Assembly: GCF_932294415.1 (NCBI RefSeq)
Contig: NC_065535.1
Coordinates: 70,549,362 to 70,613,361 of the forward strand
Source: Quercus robur
Lineage: Eukaryota; Streptophyta; Magnoliopsida; Fagales; Fagaceae
DNA length: 64,000 bases
Reading direction: 5' to 3'
Shown in pieces: positions 31,850 through 45,277 of the stretch. Within the stretch, counting starts at the first letter, position 1. Each line of letters begins with the position of its first letter. The notes beneath the pieces are model-generated. The model was given only the letters and a program-made list of their open reading frames with translations, did no database searches and was not told where the DNA came from. The position numbers were made by a program, and so were the translations under genes.

Positions 31850-34800
31850 ATGGATTCGTACTTTCCGTTACTTGAAAGGACCAAAGTGCCCCAACCTTCG
31901 CTGCAAAAATTCGCTGTAATCTCAATCTTCTCGAAGCTCCGGTCCGCCCCGAAGCACCTAGACTCCGAATCCGAACCCGGCAGAGACGCCATATCCCAGT
32001 GCCTCCACTCGGCTTCTCCGCCCGTCGTCGACCAATCGGTTCGCGAGCTATGCCGCCTCGTCACCGAGGCCAACTACGGCGTCTCTCGCGCCTTGCTGGA
32101 GCTCCAGTCCGCTCTCGAAGGATCCGACCCGAATCTCGTCAACCTCTTCGTCAAAGCAATCGGGTTCCTCGTTCGGTTCGAGTTCCAGAGGAGCAATGGC
32201 GCGTGGAGATTCAGTTCCGCTGAGACTCACCCGTTTGTTAAGGTGAGTGAGAGAAATGATACGAGTTTAAGTCCCTGTTTGGTTGCGCAGAATAAAATTT
32301 TTTTTTTTTTTTTTGATTGGAAGTCTACAATGTCATTAAACTTGGGTAGAACCCAGAGAAATTACATCAGAGTTAACTTCAGATACAATAAAAGGGGGAG
32401 TGTCCTCCACCCAAATAATACAATCTTCAATTTCCTTAGCATGTCTAGCCATTAAATGAGCTGCTTTGTTACAGTCCCTTCGTGCAAAACGTGCCTTCCA
32501 GGACCTGAAATTTGGCAACCATGCCTTAGTTCCCGAGATGAGTTGCTGGATTGATAAAGGGGCAGGTTGCTCTGTAGACAAAGCATGAATGACCACCTGT
32601 GACCATTGCATTGGATTTGGGACCGTTATTTTTAGCTTTATACAGAAATTCTTGATTATTTGCAAATTATTGGTCGTTAGGCTCTGTTTGTTTTAGCTTA
32701 TTTTGTTCAGAGTGATGCTATGTGTCATCGATCACAAAAAGTAATTCAAATATTTATTTGTTGTAATTTTGAAATAGCACCAACCACATTCATTGTTTGT
32801 AACATTTTGTAGTAAAATTGATAGAAATTTTAGCATTTTATTTTGCCAGATACCATGGTACTTTTACACACCTTATTTTTTTTATTAAAAAAAAAAAAAA
32901 AAGAGTGAAAGTGAGCCCTTCCAAACAGAACCTAAAGCTAAAAAACTGTATGTGTATGACTAAACTACACTTTGGGCCTTTTAAGATTGGGGTTGTTTCA
33001 TTTTGGCTCTTTATGTTTCTAAATTTTTATTTGGCCATTCATGTTTAAGAGCATTTTCATGTTGGTCATGTCATTCATTTCTGATAGTAATTTGACTGGT
33101 AAGTGCCATATAAGTGTTGTCCATGAAGGCACATTACCCATATAATGACAAGTGTCAACTGATTACTAATGGAAATGGACGACAAGACCAAAATGAAAAT
33201 GAAATCAAATATGAAGGGCCAAAATGAAAAACAACCCCAAATTGTAAGGGCCAATAGTATATGGTAGCCAATTGTGTCTTATCCGATTCTTATTTTGTTT
33301 ATTGTGTAAAAGTATAGTTGTACCTAGAACTAGAATAAGCTAGAATAAAATGAGGCTTTTAAAAATTGTACCAAGGAATAAGCAAAATAAGCTAATGGAA
33401 ATGAGCTCATCCAAATGGACCCTTTTATGTACAAGTTGGATAAAACAAAACCCAGTCTTACTTTTTGGAAATTTTGAATATTGGTGATCAGTGTGGCCAA
33501 ATAATTGTAGAATTTGAGGCTTAAAGTAGTTTTTGCGTTTTATTATTATTATTTTGGTAATGGTTTGCAGGTCCTCTCGTGCCGACCAGAGGTTCAGACT
33601 GAGCTTGTGCAGCAAGTGTTATTGTTTATGGCACAGAATAAGCAGTTGGGAATGGTGGAAGTTTGCGAATTCTTGAGACCATTTTTTAATTATTTTATTT
33701 TGAGGATACCTGTTTCGGATTCGTCTTCGTCTTTGTTTGCGAGGCATATAATATCATCGATGGCATCTATTTGTTGCTCGTTCCCTCTAGAGGCAATGCC
33801 AGTTTTTAAGTTGCTCATGGAATGCATCAAATTTCTTCCGTGCAAAAATTCAGAAGTAAGTATGCATGTTAGTGAAAGTATTGTCTATACTGACTTCATT
33901 TGATTCTGTTAAGGTGATTAGTTTAAGTAGGGAGTCTATTGTTTCCCATGTAGCTTTATGCTAATTATGTTCTTACTTCATGATAATTTGCAGGACTTTA
34001 GGAATTTTATGTACTTTGTGGAGTGTGTGGTGGATGCGTATATAGTAGTATTGAGAAATTTGTCCGGAAGGAAATTGGTATGCTCTTATAGCTTTACTTC
34101 AGTGCACCCTTGGACTTTTAAAAGAATTCTTCTTGTTTGTTCTGTCTTCAATCTGCTATCATGGGAATGTCTACTTATATTGAGTTTATAGTTAGGAAGT
34201 TTGTACCGTACTACCTTGTTTGTGGGTTCACTTCAAGTTATTAATATTTTCCCTTCTTTTTCTCTCTGTCCATGTTAGCAGTTGATTGCTGAAGCTCAAC
34301 TATGTGGTGTCCAACTGTTAGAGACTATTCTTTCTTTATGTACGTGTCATCGCAGGCATTCTGGTGGGAATGAGCTCATAGTGGAACTGGCAAAGCGGTT
34401 ATTGTTTGTCCAAAAAGATCTTGGGTTGCAATATGTACCTGAATTATCATCTGTTGTGCTATCTATGTTTGTTATCCTCACAGAGTCAGAGCTTGAACAT
34501 GAACAACTTTCTATATTGAAAATTTTCCATTTCCTCTTAAAGTGGAAATGTGAAAATGGTACGTTAACTTGATGAGTTTATAGATATTCTGTCAATCAAA
34601 ATACACATTGTTAAAACTATAATATCTGTATTTTAAGTTTATAGGTTTCTGTCAGTGTGAGTCCATGACACTCATTGACAATAGCCAGACACTCATTGAC
34701 AATATCCATACACTTACAGAGGGCGTTACATTTGCTCAATCTTTTTGTATGCCTTGGGCACCTGGGAATCCATTTGGTTTCCGTTCTATTATAGTCTATT

Positions 34801-37800
34801 GTGTTGTTCCTATCATCTGCTAATGATTATGAACTTTCTCCTCTAATTTATGTTTTTCTTTATAATGAATGTAGTGAATGATCCCATTTAATCAGTTTAT
34901 ATTTTTTAATAAGCAGTGATCTCACTGTACATATTACTTGGTCTGTTCTGATTGTGTTTCTCTGTTTATTTGGATGAGTTACTAATTATTTAATTCATCC
35001 TTTTTTTTTTTTTTGCTTTTATATTATTTGCCTTTGCAGAATATGATAGTGGCAAAGCTGCCTGTGGTCCGAGTGAAGAGCTTTTATTCATATTTCCTGT
35101 CATCAGCCTTTTGTCGTCTCCTTCTAAATGCGTCAAAGGAGCAGCAACTGATATGCTTGTCACATTAGAAAAGCTCTTAGTGAAAACGTTGGTAGCACCA
35201 GTGAATGAACTAGGAATGAAAGGGGGATTAAATGAGCTAGCTATGAAAGGGGGATTTCCATATCTCAGCACACCTGGATCTATTGCTTTTAGACTGTTGC
35301 AGCATTTATGGTTTCAGGTTTCTTTTTGTATCTTATATCTGGATTGTTTATTTCTTTGAAATGTTATTTGATTTTTATATTTGTTTTAGTGCTAAGTAGA
35401 TGTTGAAAAGAGTGCTTAAGGGCTTTAATGTGGCCTCTGTTTCAAATTCATGATATTCATTCGGAATGAATTTTATATAACTCCTTCTCATAACAAGAGG
35501 AAGCCTAACAATCAATATTAGAAATATAATAATATAGATATGCAAGTCTTGCCAGCTATATAAAATTTCTTTTTGTTTTTTTTTTCAGGATCAGTTTTCA
35601 TTATCTGGTTTCTTCTTTTTAAATTTTGCTTCTAGTTGTAAAGCTGATGGCAAAGAAATGCTTAACTTACCAAAATCTTGGGCTTCTCAACTAAGGGAAT
35701 ACTCTTTATGGATCATTGACAGACGAAAATCGTCCCTGCCTCTCTCTCAATCTCAAGAATTATTTGTAACTGGTAATTGGTTGTGTTCCTTATCATGCAA
35801 TAAACGGGATTGGTTTGGTTTGGTATAATTTTTTAAAGCTTATGGCTAGTTTGGATGGAGGGAGAGTAGAGTAAAGTTGGCTGGAAATTGCTAGAAATTG
35901 CCATTTTCTAGCCAACTCTACTCTACTCCCTCTCCATCCAAACTGGCCAAAGGTTCATTTGCATCAAATTTAGATTGCCCCACTATTGTACCTTGTAGAA
36001 ATGCCCGTGTTGCTCAGTGCTGTTGCTGGTGTTTTGGTGATGCATCAGTCACTGGGGAATGCTGCTCTAGATTCTTTGGCCGCTATTGGTGTTATGGATC
36101 CTAGAATGGGAGTTCCTTTATTGCTAGCAGTTCTATTTTATAGTAACATATTCACTATGAAGGATACTATAAGCCATAATATGTTGGTAAGCTCTCCTTT
36201 TATATGCTGGTTTGTTTCTCTTGTACTTAATGATGGGCGTGTTAGCTTTGCCTTTTGGCTCTGTTATCTATCACTATATCTTGATATTCCTCTTTCCCAA
36301 CCGTTCTTGCAGTTAAAAGTTTTGGGAGTGCTTCCATCACTTGCTTCGCATTCCATGATGATTCCACTCATAGTCCAAACTATCCTGCCTATGCTTCACA
36401 AGGATGCCAAACCGTACGTCCTTTGAACAAAATATCCTTGAAGTCTTTCATTTCATTCTCTTATGATTATTTTAGTGGCCTTACCTTATCATGGCATGCT
36501 TTGTGGCAATTATTGCTATGTCATGGAGGGGGTTCATCCAACCCCCTGTATTAGATGTTGATAATTACTTATAAATTCTTCTGAATTTTTTCCCCTTACA
36601 AATTTCATTATTAAGGAAGGCCATAACTTGAAGAGTGAATGGGATCATTCTTCATGTCTTTTGTTTTGTTTTTTTGTTGTTTGTTTATTTATTTATATTT
36701 CTTTTACAGTATCCCAAAGTATTCTTTTCTGGGCATACATACCTTCTTTGTATGAATGACCATATTCTGATTTGTGGTGAATGATACAATCTTGAATGCA
36801 TAACCTGGCTTGTTGTCCTACACACGGGTGCACTGGACACACATATACATGCTTGATTGTACTATGATTTGGCAAATTAATCTGACATTATTATTATACC
36901 ACCAGAACACTTGTACGAGAATGAAAAACACATAATTCTCATGTGATAGGATCATGGGTTTGTCATTTAGGGAACCATGGGTTGCTTTATCTTGTCCATT
37001 CTATATCTATACCAGAATTGTACTCAATATACCCAATATATGGAGTTTTGATCAATATCTACTTCTATATTAAATTGTTGTCTTGCTCTGTGGGGGCTGG
37101 CTTGTGTGGCTCGGTAGGGGCTTCTTGTTTCCTTTTTGGATGTGTGGCTGTCTGACAATTTCTTGTTTCATGGCATCGTTGTCTGTAGTGGTTCATTTCA
37201 CCTGATCTGTTCATCAACATTATGTGTTGAACTGCTGATTATATTAAATTCACATGGGGCTTACCTAGGGACTTTAGGTTTCACTCATGTTGTTTGTTAT
37301 CATTTGAATGTAACATGTACAATTAATAGTTTGCTTACATTTTTTTAAGCCTATTTCAACGGTTTTTATTTTATACACAGAACATTATATGCTACAGCCA
37401 CTCGTTTGCTTTGTCAAACCTGGGAGGTCAATGAACGTGCCTTTGGGAGTTTGCAAGTAAGATTTTTCTTGTGCTTCTTTCTTTGTTGCCTGATGGCATA
37501 TGGTCTTTTTCTCTTTTAAAAGAAAAATTCAGGGCAGTTAAACTAAGTATGGAACAAAATGCAGATAATGTGATGATTGCAGACAGGCCAATCCCCTGAG
37601 CACTACCTCTTATGCTGTGTGCTTGCCATTTTCTTAGTTATTATTGCTAATTTGTTCTCTTTTAATTCTCCATTGCTTCTTCTCAACATTTAGGGTGTAC
37701 TACTCCCAAAAGGGTTCACTGAATTCATGTCTGAGAGAAATATTTGCATCAGTATTGCTGCTTCCATTCAGGATGTTTGCAGAAAAAACCCTGATAGGGG

Positions 37801-40800
37801 TGTGGACCTTATCTTGTCTGTTTCGGTATGGGTTTTAAAAGCTGTTTTGTCTTTACTTTGTCCTATGCATGCAGTTCTAAATTCAATTCTTTATCTTTGG
37901 ATCGACAGGCTTGCATTGAGAGCCGAGATCCTGTAATTCAAGCTATTGGTCTTCAAAGTCTTGCCCATCTTTGTGAAGCTGATGTAATCGGTAATCTTAA
38001 TTGTGTTTAAACTTAAAATATTTTTTCTATTTCCCATTTATTCCTTAAGAAGCTTAAATTTAAAAATGTGGTTTCTTCATATTTCTGAATGTCTGAAAAC
38101 CTCATCATATCTTCAGCAACCTTCAGCAACTATGGAGAACATTATAAAAAGTGAGATCTCTCTAAGTTGATCTTTCTAATGTTTACTGTGACTGGTCAAG
38201 ATATACTAATAAATTATGATTTTTTGTGTTATAAAAAATTAATCTGACATAGAATACTACTTGGTTTTTAATTTGAAAATTTTCATGTGAACTATATGTG
38301 TGTTAGTTTTTCTCTTAATTTTTTTTAAGGAAAAAAAAAATCATTAAGGCAGTTCACATGTCATGGTTGTCTCAACTCTACGCTTGGCCCTATGGAAAAA
38401 AAGAAAGGTGCCGGGGTCCTATAATCCTTGATTGCCAGATTTACTTGGCATCAAGCAGGCACTCTCCTGAGTGCACTAGCATGCGCTAATTTCGGTTCAT
38501 CTACTACTACTAGTTGGTTGGAGTGTTGTTTTCACTGCACAGATTGCTTATGTGGAATCCTAAAGAGAATCATTTATAAATCAAGCATTATAAACAAATA
38601 GCCGTGGTTGTCCATCCATAATTATCAATATTATGGTCAAATTTTCTTTTCTTAAGGGTTTCTAAATCTGTTTGGAAGAGGGTGCCTGCCAATGTTAACT
38701 TGTGTAGCTTGCCCAAATGCTTGCTTCAGAATATGTGAAACTATGTGCATCACATGCATGCATGTGTGGTTGGACATAAGGTGTTCTATAATTGCATAAT
38801 TGACGTTGTGGCATCTTTACATAAAGTGTAGAAGCACTTCAAGTGCAAGCCTGGTTCGATATAGCTTGAGGCCTAAACGACAATTTTAAGTGGGACTCTC
38901 CCCCCCCCCCCCCCACACCCCCCCCCCCCCCCAAAAAAAAAAAAATCCATATATATGTGTGTGTAGTTTAAAACTCATTTTTCTTGTTTTTTGAGATGCA
39001 AAATTACCAATTAAGTTTTGCATTTAGGTTTATCTACTTTTCAATTGATAATATGACTAGTTCACTTAACGCTCTCATGACATAATTGATAATAAGTAGG
39101 ATATATTATTTTTTATAATTTTAATTTTGAGAAACTTCTTTTTGCAATAACCTCTGTAACAAGATTGTTGGTAAAAATTTGTAAGAGATACATATATTTA
39201 GAAAAGAAGAAAATAATTTAGTCTTTTTATATAATTAATATTTGTTACATTATGTTTTGAACATTATTCTGATTATTTTCCTTGTTATCTTTCCTTTGTT
39301 TTATTTCATTTTTTTTCTAAGTCTTTATTTTATTTTTTTGATAGGTAAAAGAGATAGGGCTGTTGTGAGAATTGAACTCGTGACGTTAAACAATAATAAT
39401 AAGAATCAATTTGGAAACAACTTATTTAGTTAAAACTGAAAACTTTTTGTTGAAAGTACTGTAGATAAAGCTAAAAGTTAGCTGAAATAGTATAGTGGAA
39501 TCCATGAATAGTACCAAAAAGTGCAATGGGACTCATGAATAGTATCAAAAATAAGCTAAATGGTAAAAAAAGCTGCCCAATATAAGCTTATCCCAAACGC
39601 AACCTAAATATCTCTTTATTTTCCTAAGTCTTTTTAATGAATTTCTTGTTGAATTATGCGATTTCATATATATTTTTTTTTCCCTAGTAATATCTTTTTC
39701 AAGGGATTCAGTTAATTTTCCTATACTTCTATCATTTTTTCTTATATTTTTCATATCAATTATGATATTTTAAGCATTATTATTATTATTGTTAAAAAAT
39801 TTCAAATAAAAAGAAACACTATCTACAATATAAAACTATAATATGACAAGAATAAACTAAATTTTAAAGTGTAGAATAATAGAATCTAATTTATCAAAGA
39901 ATATCCCAACATTGTCAACCTGCCTGAACAAATTCGGATTTAACATATATCTGTATGAATTAATATTGTCAACACCTAGGTTAATTTATATGAAAACCAA
40001 ATATTATGGTTCAATGAAAAATTCAACAAAAAAGAAAAAAAAATATTTAATTGTAGAAAAGAGTTTTAATTTACTTTGGGGGGTAAGGTGAATCATTTGT
40101 TCTAATTTTGATGAAGGAAAGCTAAAATCTAATTTCTGATTTTGATTTTGGTGATAAGAGCAAAAAGATTGTTTGGTGTGTGGCTATATGGGCGACCGGG
40201 TGACTAAAGTTGACAATCTACTGTGTATTGGGTGGGATATTTGGTTACAAAAATTGAAACCTCGAGTTGTTATGGAAAATTGATCATCAATGATGATTTG
40301 GCACAAAAATTTTATAGTTTCAATTCACAGCTGGAATTCTATTGGCATGCAATTTTGGGCCCCATATTGGAGTGGGGAAGAGAGCACACAACCCATCTAG
40401 GTTTTTTTAAAATTATTTTTTCAAGTAAAACTAATTATTAACCTAACTTTTGGGGGTCTTTTAATAATAGGGGACCCTAGGCAACAGCCTAAGAGCCAGA
40501 CCTGTTCAAGTGCCTTTGATAATAACTCTTGACAATATTTGTGCGACCTTAAGTGATACTTCAAATATATATATATATATATAAAAGAAAAAAGAAAAAG
40601 AAAAGAAAAGTATAGTTATTTGGGAAAGACAGTATCATTGTTTAAGGATATGTTGACTTTTCTCAATGCTATTGTTGTAATTGATTCTAAGAAATTTATA
40701 TTCTAATATTTTCTGTCACTCATATGAATTTTTACTAGCTTATTTCACATATTTGAAGCATTTTTTGAAAGTATATTCAATAAATTGTTTGTGTCCAGAT

Positions 40801-43800
40801 TTTTATACAGCCTGGGATGTCATTGCAAAGCATGTGTTGGATTACTCTGCTGACCCAATTCTTGCACACAGGTAAGTATTTCTGAGTATGATCCTCTATT
40901 TTGGATTATTTATCTGTTCAACTGGCACTGATACCTTATTAATGCTGGAAAAGTTTTCTAGAAAGTTGGGTCAGGTTGGATTCAAGTTATTGTGGAATCC
41001 CTTGCCATTCACAACCTATGGGAACTAACAACTATCATTAATAGTAGGTGACGTCTTCCTGGAAAAATAAAATAAATTTGAAGAAAATAACTTGGGTCAT
41101 GGAGTGATTTGATAACATGCCGAATGTTGCTGGAAATCCTCCATGTAATTTTAGGGACATGTCTCCATACACCTCTGCTCACTGGAATTATTAAAGTTGA
41201 TTACTTTTAGCCTTTCTGTTGTTCAGTTATCTGCGGCTTTCTGCAACATTCTCTTTGGCATTTTTATTTAACATGAGAGTCGCTTCTTCAATACAGCATT
41301 TGTTCAATTGTTCTGATATTTCATATCAAATTTTGTTTTCATGTCTTTCAATCCAGGGATACTTAAGTACCTCTTAATTTTGCTTCTTGGCAGCATTTGC
41401 CTTCTGCTAAGGTGGGGTGCAATGGATGCTGAAGCATACCCAGAAGCTTCAGAGAATGTTTTACAGATTTTGTGGGGCATTGCTACCTCTGTCCACCCTA
41501 GTCATGGGTTACAATGGGCAATGGCAAGGACTTCTGCTTTTGAGGCATTGACCCAATATGAGGTAACATCTAAAAATGGTTGCAGTAATCTTCCCCCAAT
41601 TTTCGTTACTTTATGCCTCTAATTGGTGGACTATAATAAATCCTGCATTATTATTATTTTTTTGGCTGGTGACATTGTCTGATTTCTTGCCATTTAATTA
41701 CTTTCTTTTTGATGTAGTTGTCTTAATTATTCTTTTAAATAATATTTGCCCAGGTATCACATATTGAAAAGAATACTCCAGATTTCAAGAAAAGGAGCAC
41801 GGAATTGCTTTTTTCTGAGTCAAACCCTAATGTACTCAAGGCCATGGAAGAATTTCAAGTCAAGATCTTAACATATGAGCACATGTAAAGCATGAATTTG
41901 CTTTTAACTTTTTTACTACTTCACATGCTGGAGATATATATGATCATAGTTGTCAAAACATGAATCGTATCGTGAATTGATCTTTGATTTTTTTGTATCT
42001 TCTATTGTATCGTATCGTGTATTGTAAGATACACAAACACTTAATCAAATATATATAAAATTATAAATATATGTTCATAAAAGGTATTTCATTATAAATT
42101 CATAATATATTCAACTAATGACTAAGTAATCATCACTTTATGTAATAAAATTTAATAGAGCTAACTAAATAAATCAAATTAACATATGTTTATAAAATAC
42201 ACATTCAAATTGATTAAACTCAAAAGTGATTATACATGACATATGAGCCCAAATAATAATTTCTTTTCATCATATTCATCATCTTGCGAAATCAATTACA
42301 TCTAAGCCAATGTTGTTATCATGTTCATTATCTTGCAAAATTATTTATTCATTGACATTTTCTTCATCATCATCAACATTTACTATCTTTTCTAGTTCTT
42401 TTATTTTAATAGTTTCCTCTATTTCTTCTTGGGATTCTAGCTTCTTAGAATTAAAAAAATAACAACAAAAAAAGAAACTAATTATAGTCATTTAATACCT
42501 TATTCATGGTATAGAAAAGAAATTAGCAAATATGAAGGTGATTTTTTGTGTAGTCCAAATTTTGTAGAAAAAGAGGGGAGAAAATAGAATAAAAATTCAT
42601 GGACATGTTATTTTATTGGGCTCAATTAAGTAACCCAATAATTGTGTGTTAAAAACAAGTTTAACAAGACTCAAATAAAGAGAATTTTTTAACAAAAAAC
42701 TCATTTTAAATCCTCGTGCCTATGTATCATATGATACATAGGATTCTACGATATGCATCTATGCATTATGATTTATGAGCACTTTTGATACACCCTTATG
42801 ATCTTTTTGTACATGATATGCATATTATACCAATTAGCTTTTGTCAATATGCTTCAGCAATCGGCGAAGACTGCTCAAGGAGAAAAGAGTTGTAGGAAGT
42901 AAGATTGAGAAGCTTCTGGATGTATTTCCTCAGGTTGTCTTCACTTCAGGTATCATGAACTTAGTGTCCATATAGTGTTGCTTGTGACCTAAACAATTGT
43001 GAGTTACTTTTTATTCCTGCTTGTTGATTAAAAATAAAAGGTCTGAATGATTATTCTTTCTACCAAGTTGTGAGAAACTGTTTAACTACTCCCACCTGTG
43101 CGGCATACCAAACTATCCAAATTATTCTACTATTATTACAAGTTCTTTTGAAAAATAAGAGAAAGGTATGGGTATAAAGTGACATGTTGCAAAAGATTAG
43201 TTCTTTAGTAGAGTGATAATGGTGGATTTTATTGATGATAATTAGTCAAAAATTTTTTACTGTATGAATTCCCTTTATTTTCTGTGACAGCATATCCTCC
43301 TCTCTCTTTTTCCCCCAGGTTTTTGTTCTGACCTTCTAAGAGTTACATTCGCAGGGGAAAGAAGTAAGGCTAGAGATTTACCTGGTGCAGCTCTTTTATG
43401 TCTTTCATTTACTCCTAAAGATGTGAGCAACCAAGGGGCTTCAAGAGTAAGATAATCATAATTGACAAGATCTTCTTTTTCCCTCTGTAGGATTTACTCT
43501 GACATTATGTTGTACAGGGATTACGAGATCCACATGCTGAATATGAGAATGCAATGGTGGAAATAGCAGCATCTCTCCAGCTCTCAAGAAATATTTTTGT
43601 TGCACTTCTTGCACTGCAGTCATGGAAACCCTTCATGCGACGTTGGATAAGAGCTGATATCTTGTATTTTGATGCTAAATCATCAACCATCATCCTGGAC
43701 AAATCTTCCAAAGCTGCTAATGATATTCTGAAGGTTGTCTATCACCTTTGGCTTTCATAATACTCCTTTCACACTCTAGTATTTGGCTGCATCAATTTCA

Positions 43801-45245
43801 AAGAGATTATTTGGTGTTGTAATTCCTTTTTAATTTTATCATGCAGAGTATGATACGAATAGCAGAAGAAGCTATCCCTAGATCTTCGGAAAATGTTGCT
43901 CTAGCCATTGGTGCACTTTGTTTGGTAAGAGTTTTGTGTGATTGTAAAGTTCTCTAGAATTCATAATCTGTGCATATTTTTAGTTAACGGTGAAAGGAAA
44001 AATACATAGATCAATGGAACCGTTGTTAGATATTTCAATCCTATTTATAACATCTGGTATTAATATCTTTATTGTGGGAATAAACACTGCCTCATAGGCC
44101 TCAATTGTGGTCATTTTTGCAGTATAGATGTATCAGTTGGCATTTTCCACTTTTTCAAAGTATCTTAGCATACCTCTTCCTTAATATCTTTAGTTCTCCA
44201 ATTGATCCTCTCAAGGGTCTCAAGGGGCTTTGATTGCTTTTGTCAGGTCTTGCCTCCATCTGCCCACACTGTTAAATCAACAGCTTCAAAGTTCCTGCTT
44301 AATTGGTTGTTTCAGCATGAACATGAACACCGCCAATGGTCAGCTGCAATTTCCCTTGGATTGATCTCAAGTTGCCTACATGTAACCGATCATAAGCAGA
44401 AATATGAGAATATCACAGGACTTGTTGAGGTGGGCACAGTTCTGGTTTTGACTGTTTTGGATTTATTTTTTAACTTTTAATTAAATAGCGTAGCATATTT
44501 CAAATATTTCTAAGGCCTCTAACTCAAATGACACATTCTCCCCTGGTAAGAGTAAGATGGAGGGTGAGGTCATGGGTTCAAGACCCTCCAGGTGCCTTGT
44601 ATAGAGCGAAATAATTTTTCATATTTTTACTTAAGATAAGCAAGTAGTTATGATCCTATGTTACATGTGTTGGACATTTTAATTAATTTTGGTGTCATTT
44701 TTCACTTTGTCTCACCATATGGTTTCAATTAGATGCCTACTTATTGCCTTAAATCCTTAAGGAGGAATTCCCAGATACTGTTAATTTATATTTTCTTATG
44801 CAATTTACTTAATGTTCCCTCTTCTTAACTAAAACGGTTAAATGTACTAGTACCACTCTGGTGAAGGACCTGCTCTTTTTAATTTTAGGTAAAAACACTA
44901 TTTTCGTCCTTGAAATATAGTTTTATTTCTGTCCTTCAAAATTTATATGTCCCTCTTTTTGTACTTCCATCCACTTTCATTAAGTTTTTTGCCAGTGTGT
45001 CTAACGTAATATATGTTTTAAGGACAAAAATTGAACCTAGACTGCAATTCTAGGATGAAAAGAATATAGTTTTAAGGTTTTATTTTTGCCCTTAAATTAT
45101 GGTCAAGGTTCTAGTTTTTCCCCTTACATCAGACATGTCCCTAAATGGCTTCATCTTGTTCTTACAAGAATAGGAGATTTCATGAGAGTTAAAACTCATT
45201 GAAGAAGGAGTTGACCTACACACACACACACACAGCCTCTTCAAA

Positions 45246-45277
<32 letters not shown>

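Noticed and set aside
32268..33425. Large hAT-type MITE enclosing all the intron 1 insertions of RST1
   Set aside because: The ends (ccctgtttggttgc and complement of ccaaatggaccc) are suggestive, but no 8-bp duplication supports them.
36693..37348. Several 60-70 residue ORFs between RST1 exons 8 and 9
   Set aside because: They lie inside an intron, have no conserved motifs and are unsupported by splice logic.
39340..39400. B-box-like gagttcaattc on the minus strand inside RST1 intron 11
   Set aside because: Isolated match without an A box or tRNA fold.
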